Source of the DNA: Chaenocephalus aceratus
Lineage: Eukaryota > Chordata > Actinopteri > Perciformes > Channichthyidae
Direction: 5' to 3'
Length of the DNA stretch: 64,000 nucleotides
Assembly: GCA_023974075.1 (NCBI GenBank)
Contig: CM043798.1
Span: 7,206,173 to 7,270,172, forward strand
A program made the position numbers and the translations under genes. Below are positions 57,956-64,000 of this stretch, in pieces (position 1 is the first letter of the stretch; each line of letters starts with the position of its first letter). Below the pieces are notes generated by a model. The model was given only the letters and a program-made list of their open reading frames with translations. It did not search any database and was not told where the DNA came from.

Positions 57956-59359
57956 TTAAATTGTAGACCAATGCATTAAATACACAAAACAGCTTATATT
58001 ATACATTCATAATTGTGTATTAGTTCTATCTTTATAGAGAACATTATACATTTAGAATCAGATTTTGAGACAGTGAGCCATGACATGATGTTTTCTTCTT
58101 TTTCTCCTTGTGTTTTTTTTTTTTTTTACAATCAGCATCTGACAGCCCCACAGAAGAGGACCTCATTCGGAAATACTTTCATGATGGCTTCAGCTACGAT
58201 GACATTTTGGATTTTCTGGAAACTACCCACAATATAAAAATGAGTCTGCGTACTTTAAAGAGTAAATTAAAAAGTATTTCATTATCAAGGGAAAAAAAAC
58301 GACTCCCCTCTGGCTAATGTTCGTGCTGCCATTCAAAAGGAGCTAAATGGACCTGGCCAGCATTACGGTTACCGCTCGATGTGTCAGACATTGCGGCAAA
58401 AGCACTCCCTTACTGTAAAAAGGGATGAGCTCATGAACTTGATGAGAGAGCTTGACCCCTCTGGAGTTCAACTTCGCAGTAATAGAAGATTTGTACGAAG
58501 AACATACAGCTCTGAAGGACCCAACCCCGTCTGGCATGTTGATGGCTATGATAAGCTAAAGCCCTATGGTTTGGCCATCAGCAGATGTATTGATGGCTAC
58601 TCCAGAAAAGTATTGTGGTTGAAGTGTGGAGCAACAAACAATGACCCTGGGGTCATTGCTCAAAATGACATACGTTGTGTCACAGAGCATGGAGTCATAC
58701 CTACTGTATGAGGCTGCGTACAGACTGCGGCACTGACAACGTCACAATGGCAGCCATCCAGTGTGCTTTAAGATCAAGACACACTGACCATGTGGCTGGG
58801 GCTGCCAGTCACATGTATGGCTCTTCAACAGCAAATCAAAGAATTGAAAGCTGGTGGTCGTACTTCAGAAAACAGAGGTGTGGTGCTTCTTTCTTTTTTT
58901 TTTACATCCTTGACAGTGAACATAGTATATCTATAAAAAGTAATGTAATTATATTTTCGGTGTATAAGTTCCGATCTCCTACAATAATTGTTTTACAACT
59001 AAACTCTGCACCACAGTCACAGCCAAAACATGGTATGCCTAGTGTGGTTGCTGATTTCCTTTTAATTTAATTGATCGGAATCATCAGTTAAAACCCAGAT
59101 TACCCCTTTATCTCTGTTCCTTAATACAGTTCTTATAAATATGACTATTTGATACCACAGGTTTACTGTTTTTTGTTATATTTATTTTGAATCCCTTTAC
59201 ATGGAAATCATCAATGTATAGAAAAAAAAAGCTCTTATTTGAATCGGTTTCTTCAGGTCTCAATTTTGGATGGATCTCATGAATGACCTGAGAGAAAAAC
59301 ATCACTTCAGTGGCAGTCATGCGCACACATGCCTAGTGCGGTTTGTCTTCTTGGGTGTG

Positions 59360-60082
59360 TGTTACGGTTGCTGTTTGTCTGCTCCTTAATCTGCCTGTGA
59401 GTGTTTTCAGCTGTGTGTGTGTGTATGCAAATGAGCTGTGTGGTTGCTCCCACACCCTTGGCTGCCCATCTCCTGGTCCGCCTCTGAAGATGGTGATTGG
59501 ATCGACGTCGGCCAATCGCAGCGCACAGCCAGCGCACCCCTGCTGGGGAGGAGTACAAAGGCTGCAGACTATCACCACTCTGGAGGCTCTGTATTGTGAG
59601 ACAGACGCCTCCAGCCTCTCGTTGTGTTTCAAGAATACTGTTTATCTTCTCTGCTTCGTTATACTGCTTAGCAGCGTGTCATTAGTGTTCTGTGTTTAGC
59701 ATTAGTTTGAAGTGTGTTATTCTGTGTTTAGCATTAGTTTGAAGTGTGTTAGCTTAGACCCAGGTTAGCTTAGCGCCTGTTGATCAGCAGCAGCTGTGGT
59801 TTTGATACAGCCCTCTTTTGTTTGTTTGTTCCACTTTAGAAGTGAGGTTTTCTTTTCCTTTTGTGTATTACTCGTTGTGGTGTAATACTTTTACAACTCT
59901 CTTTTGGAGTTCTCTTTTGTTTATTATTAGGCTACAGTTTTGGCCCTCTGTTTGGGCCAGGCTGTAGGTGTCTATTATTTTGTTCAACTATACTTACAAT
60001 AAAACCACATGTAACTTATACCAAATCCAATCTGGTTGTGTTGCTTCTCTTTGGATCCCCTAGACCAAAAGGGAACGTAATA
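59360..60082 (+). repeat. Solo LTR inside an exon, with 5-bp duplication
   Basis: The 723-bp segment starts TGTTACG and ends CGTAATA (a CA-to-TA change at the last dinucleotide). It is flanked by perfect gtgtg repeats (59355-59359 and 60083-60087). An AATAAA lies near 59999. Codons of the integrase-like gene stop at the left edge (FVFLGV) and continue in the same frame right after the second gtgtg (LQRDLDECREKW). It is therefore a solo LTR left by recombination. Confidence 0.88.
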
Positions 60083-60698
60083 GTGTGCTACAGAGGGACC
60101 TTGACGAATGCAGGGAAAAGTGGAACACCCATATTATCAGACCTGTAAACCAGTCTCGTTGTCCATCCTGGAAACCAGATGTCATGTCATGTTTGTTTCT
60201 ATCAATTAAACATATTTCTCAATTTTGTTCAGATTTATTTTTAGTAACTGCCTAAAATTCTAAGAAAAAATCAGTTGCCCCAAAGTACATTTTTCACTAT
60301 AAATTAAGATTGTGTCATAATCTGTTCACCTCAGTCAGTCAGTTATTTCTCAAATAATGTCTACTATTAAGTGACAGTAACTTTTTTAATTTTCAAAGAA
60401 GTTCAACAACAAAACAACATTTCAAGAACAATTTTGTACATGTGAATAATAAACTGTTGAACATATTGCACATCCAGGTACGGTGGAACTGACTGTGGGT
60501 TCCCAGTCCCACAAGACGACTTGGGCCAGTTTGTTCTGGACTCGACCAACAGTCTATGTGGAGACGACCACTTCCAGGAACACTTTGAGAACCTTCAAAG
60601 AACGAGTGGTCTAATGCAACCCTTGACCTGGGAGTCTTGTGTTGCGAACTATATAACTATGAAGAACATGGCTAATTTGTAAATGGTAAGCCCAGCTT

Positions 60699-62326
60699 TC
60701 AATAAAGTCCAAAACCAGGCGAATTCTGGATTCCAAAGTCCATGTTGCTTTCAAACTGTTCGTAGGTGCTTGACATTGGTATTTCTATTGTGTTTGAGCA
60801 GGTTCTGCCGATTGGAAAGCGAGATGTCCGGTGAAAAACTAATTGGGGTCTCGGCTGGATTCCAGACGGTGGCAGGGTGTTTAATCCTGTTGAGAACATC
60901 AGGATATCACTGAGGAGGAGTCCTGTTCGTTTTTCTGAGAAGAAAAAGTAGTATTACGGTTTTTTGTTTTTTTTAAATATCAAGATTGATAGAACTGCCA
61001 TTAATAGCTAATTATTTTAAGATGTGAACAATGTTGGAACTCAAATAAACCTTCTTTTTCAAGGAGATAGTCTCTCCAAAATCCCAGCACCCTCGTTTCC
61101 TCATGGCGTCTTGTGCTTCCTTTTTCGCTGCTGTGCTGAACCTCAAAGACTTCCTCCAATGTGGCAGAAGTCAGCTCTCCCACACTTGAGCACATAAAAG
61201 CTCTGAAAACACTTCCATGCTGCTCCAAAGCATGAATCACATCCAAGGCTTCAAGTCCGTCTTTGAATCTAGGAAACATCAAAGACCCATCAATCTACTA
61301 TCACCTATCGCCAGGTTAGTTACAATATCTGAAGAAAGTATTAGAACCAATTTTAGATCTACTTCATTTCTTAATGACCTCTGGGTTTTACATGCAGTAA
61401 AGTAAATCAATCAATAATCTTTACATATTTCTGTTTCATATTTTACTTTTTGACCACGACCAATAACATATATTAAATAAAGTCAGAATAACTTCTGTGA
61501 AAGTAACTAAACTGATAATAAAATTATCTCCAAATGCAGGATTGTCCAGTGAAGCGATAGATGCAACTCTACCCTTGTAAACCCTCAATCGCCTTGGTAT
61601 CACAATTGGTCATAGAACGCTTGATTTAGGCTTTTCTTATCTTTAAATGTTTGTTCCGAGCTTCAATACACGTTAAACTGCTTTTAATAATTTTAACGAT
61701 GTTTTAAATGCAATTTTTGTATTTTCTGAAAGTATAAAGCACTTGGAATTTATTTGTGTCTGAATGGTGCTAATATAAATTATAACCTTGCTTTAACATC
61801 TAAATGGTGATGTGTTTGACTTGACAACAATTAAAATATATTGAACTTAGGTTAAATGGTGCAGAAACATTACCTTTGTATGGCAAAATGGTTGCGGTAA
61901 ATGATGTACCACTGCATGAAATCCTTTATGATTGCGTTTTTGCCATCCACACCATCAGGGTACTGCAAGCAACCTGCAGTCTGCAACAAGCTGGAATTTC
62001 TGTCGATTGATGCATGTAGTTCCTCCAATGTCGCTGCGCTGGATATCTAGGGTAGAAAACAATCATAATCCATAAACATAAATCAATATGATGTCAAACT
62101 CGCATATGAAGGAAGACAGGTAATTTATCAAATTAAAAATATATATTCTCAATAATTGTAACATCTTCGTTCCCTCCTATGGTGTTCGGTTTAAATCTGA
62201 CTGATTTACTACTCTCATTAAATAGTATCATAAATATAAGTGTCCTTTGGTTTCATGAAAGGTAAATAAATCCAAGTTCTTCTTCTTCTTCTTCTTCTTC
62301 TTCTTCTTCTTCTTCTTCTTCTTCTT

Positions 62327-62357
<31 letters not shown>

Positions 62358-63226
62358 AACATTGTGTTTTACACTTAATTACCCCAATCATTTTTGACCA
62401 GCTGCAGAGGGGAGCAAGAATTATGAATGATACCTAATGTAAGGAGTTGCATTAATCAAAGTGGCAAGATATTAAAGCGTATATAACTATATCCATGTCA
62501 TGAAAGGAGGAATACATTTTTAATATTGTTCTAAGATGACATAAACTTGTTCTTACTAGTGTACATTTGTTTTCATTAATGATATTTGTAATGACAGTTA
62601 GGTATGATAAATAAATACTGCATCATTTCTAATGGTTTGCCATAACAGCTAGCTAAGGTTGTTCGTTATGGTTCCAAAAGAGGCTATAAAAGCCCAATAA
62701 CCAACTATCGAAGGCCGGACAATAAAAAAACCAAATTCTTCACAGGTTATAAGGGAGACAACTATAGAAGTTGCAATCATCCTCCCAGCATGAAAGTATT
62801 CATCATCTTTTGCAGCTGTTGATATTTTTTGTCAAATTATTATCACGTTAACCAACAGTTGCCACGTTATCATAAAGATATACAGTATAAGATAATTTAA
62901 TTGTCACGTAAATCCAGCTGCAAAATCCATAAGTAGCTCCTATATTTACAGTACAGTATTAAAAAACAGATTTGCGAACATCATTACCTGCATTGTCGAA
63001 CGTGAGGAATTTCCTGTCCTGTGGACCATCAAATATTCTTCTCATTCTCAGGCATTCCATTAGGGGGGTCAGGAACTCCCGCTTGGGACCACCAGTGTCC
63101 ACTCCATCCTCAGTTTGTCCCTCATCTTCAGTAAACTTAACCTGCATCTGATGAGAGGGGTCGAATGAGGCCCGTTTGAAGCCGCGGATTGCTCCATCCC
63201 ACACATTGGATCGGTTCATATTAAAC
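60699..63226 (-). CDS. HECT E3 ubiquitin ligase-like gene (G2E3-like), partial
   Basis: Exons read leftward: 63226-62988 (NVWDGAIRGFKRASFDPSHQ, then DTGGPKREFLTPLMECLRMR, donor AATGCAG|gtaatg); 62046-61874 (LEELHASIDRNSSLLQTAGC, then FMQWYIIYRNH, donor caaag|gtaatg); 61268-61051 (FKDGLEALDVIHALEQHGSV, then FWRDYLLEKE); and 60922-60699 (LNTLPPSGIQPRPQL, RTCSNTIEIPMSSTYEQFES, then FGIQNSPGFGLY and TGA). This follows the fish family of HECT-domain proteins related to G2E3. The last exon keeps the TCSN loop with the ubiquitin-accepting cysteine. The junction 61874/61268 keeps the frame. The junction 62988/62046 does not, and the HECT N-lobe segment expected between them is not visible, so an exon is missing or unrecognised. 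N-terminal zinc or PHD-type exons are not seen. Confidence 0.7.
60701..60706 (+). terminator. Polyadenylation signal of the integrase-like gene
   Basis: AATAAA lies 18 bases after the TAA stop of the plus gene. Its first base is part of the TGA stop codon (60701-60699) of the convergent HECT-like gene, so the plus-gene 3' UTR must run into HECT coding sequence. Confidence 0.5.
62276..62356. repeat. (TTC)n microsatellite
   Basis: About 27 units of ttc sit in the intron between HECT-like exons 62988 and 62046, where a coding segment is missing. Confidence 0.95.
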
Positions 63227-63520
63227 CTGCTGCAAGAGGTATTTTAAATGTTTGCAACAGTTCTGCAACAACGTCGGGCACAGTCAGGTATTCTGAAACA
63301 GAATAGCCAGCATGTGTAGTTCTGGGGACGGGGTGGGGGAGGGGGGGACGCGGTGGACCCATTAAAATCCAGTTTTGGACAGTCTGCGGTGGTTCCATCC
63401 CATTTCAAGTGCTGTTCGAAAATCAGCTTAACCCTCGGAGCACACTCTCCAATCACAGAGCTTGAGGACTATCACGGGGTTTGTCAAACAGAGCACATGG
63501 TGTAGTCCAAACGATAGCTG

Positions 63521-63540
63521 GGGATTCTGGGTAGTGTAGT
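63521..63540 (-). promoter_or_regulatory. ZNF143/THAP11-type promoter motif
   Basis: On the minus strand the sequence is ACTACACTACCCAGAATCCC, close to the SBS consensus ACTACAATTCCCAGAATGC. It lies about 300 bp upstream of the first recognised HECT-like exon and would fit its core promoter. Inferred from the motif only. Confidence 0.45.
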
Positions 63541-64000
63541 GTCTTCTGCCATCCTTTACTCAGAAAACATATTTGTTTCTCCGAATCGAAGGGGAAAAAT
63601 ACAAAAGCATTGCACACAATTTAAACCAATCAATGTTGTGTAATTAACAAGGATAATCTGGTGTTTTTTAGTCGATGAGTAGTGCAGATATCACTGTAAA
63701 ATCAATCGACAGTAAGAGGAATACTTACTTCCAGGTGTACAATTCTTCGTTATCCAATGGGAATGGACGCTCACATTGCCTTTAAGGGCAGCCGACACAA
63801 ACGAATGCCGTGCTTCCATGAGCGTCAAATCCCGCCGCAGATGGGAATACATTGCAATCAGTTGAAAGCTATTTGCGTCCCTTTATGACGCTGAAGGAGC
63901 CTAGGAGCGTCACAACTGGACGCCACGGACACTGACCAAACGTCGCTCCTGGACGCTTAGGGAGTGAGAGTGTGTTGTCGGAGCATACAGATGTAGCACT
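63541..64000. other. Window end: no gene; gacgc-rich segment
   Basis: Repeated GACGC/GCGTC words (gcgtcaaatc, tatgacgctgaag, gagcgtcacaac, ggacgccacgg, acgtcgctcctggacgctta) occur from 63820 to 63960. The right end of any mobile unit containing the two convergent genes would lie here or beyond. Confidence 0.45.

Larger units (their letters stand above)
57271..60682 (+). pseudogene. DDE integrase-like gene, spliced, disrupted
   Basis: Exons inferred: a possible small exon (57271-57360, donor cag|taagt-like); a main exon 58136-58877 (acceptor caatcag|CATCTG, donor AACAGAG|gtgtgg); an exon 59257-59359 resuming at 60088; and a last exon 60478-60682 (acceptor cacatccag|GTACGG) ending TAA. The main exon starts SPTEEDLIRKYFHDGFSY and carries an integrase core: WHVDGYDKLKPYG (first Asp), RTDCGTDN (second Asp), NQRIESWW (Glu, about 40 residues later). 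The reading frame across the 58877/59257 junction is preserved by splicing. The family is a fish integrase-core protein, possibly what Repbase calls IS3EU. Breaks: a one-base frameshift in an A run near 58300, another near 58665-58720, and a solo LTR inside the third coding exon. Convergent with the HECT-like gene. Confidence 0.75.

Noticed and set aside
59343..59699. 118-codon frame with signal-peptide-like start
   Set aside because: Falls entirely inside the solo LTR, apart from the first few codons.

Overview
This window looks like a teleost fish nuclear genome. The support is spliced host-type exons with GT/AG junctions, very dense fish-type transposable elements (BEL/Pao and Ty3/gypsy retrotransposons, L2/CR1-like LINE tails, many short hAT-like elements with 8-bp target duplications, a tRNA-derived SINE) and long simple repeats. 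No prokaryotic organisation, CRISPR array or rRNA/tRNA operon is visible. The species cannot be named from the sequence.

Layout. 1-10.7 kb is repeat-rich DNA with a 583-bp direct duplication (2934-3516 and 3838-4420), a three-level nest of DNA transposons (4426-6129) and a large hAT-like element (7940-9572). At 10728-11112 on the minus strand lies the one clear host exon, the first coding exon of a wscd1-like gene. 11-22 kb is a mosaic of LINE tails, hAT-like elements with clean 8-bp duplications, and a long foldback element.

22.0-36.1 kb is one nested structure. A minus-strand LINE has been split by about 11 kb containing a gypsy 3' LTR end (minus), a partial BEL/Pao element (plus) with a hybrid LTR, a short kinesin-like coding fragment, and a nearly full-length BEL/Pao element (minus, 25861-33479). 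The two BEL copies form an inverted repeat of about 1.8-2 kb with the kinesin-like piece at its centre, bracketed by two short snap-back hairpins. Both BEL copies carry breaks.

36-52 kb is intergenic or intronic repeat DNA. At 52335-53567 (minus) an unrecognised 410-codon single-exon ORF has a lysine/arginine-rich linker and a cysteine-rich domain, and its C-terminus is supplied by a 30-bp minisatellite. 54.8-56.2 kb is a gypsy gag remnant split by a DNA element.

56.5-63.5 kb holds two spliced genes that converge tail to tail: a DDE integrase-like gene (plus, frameshifted and split by a solo LTR inside an exon) and a HECT E3 ligase-like gene (minus) retaining the C-terminal catalytic-cysteine segment. 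Their stop codons lie about 17 bp apart, and the integrase gene's AATAAA overlaps the HECT stop codon. This pair and the BEL/kinesin palindrome are the most interesting parts of the window.
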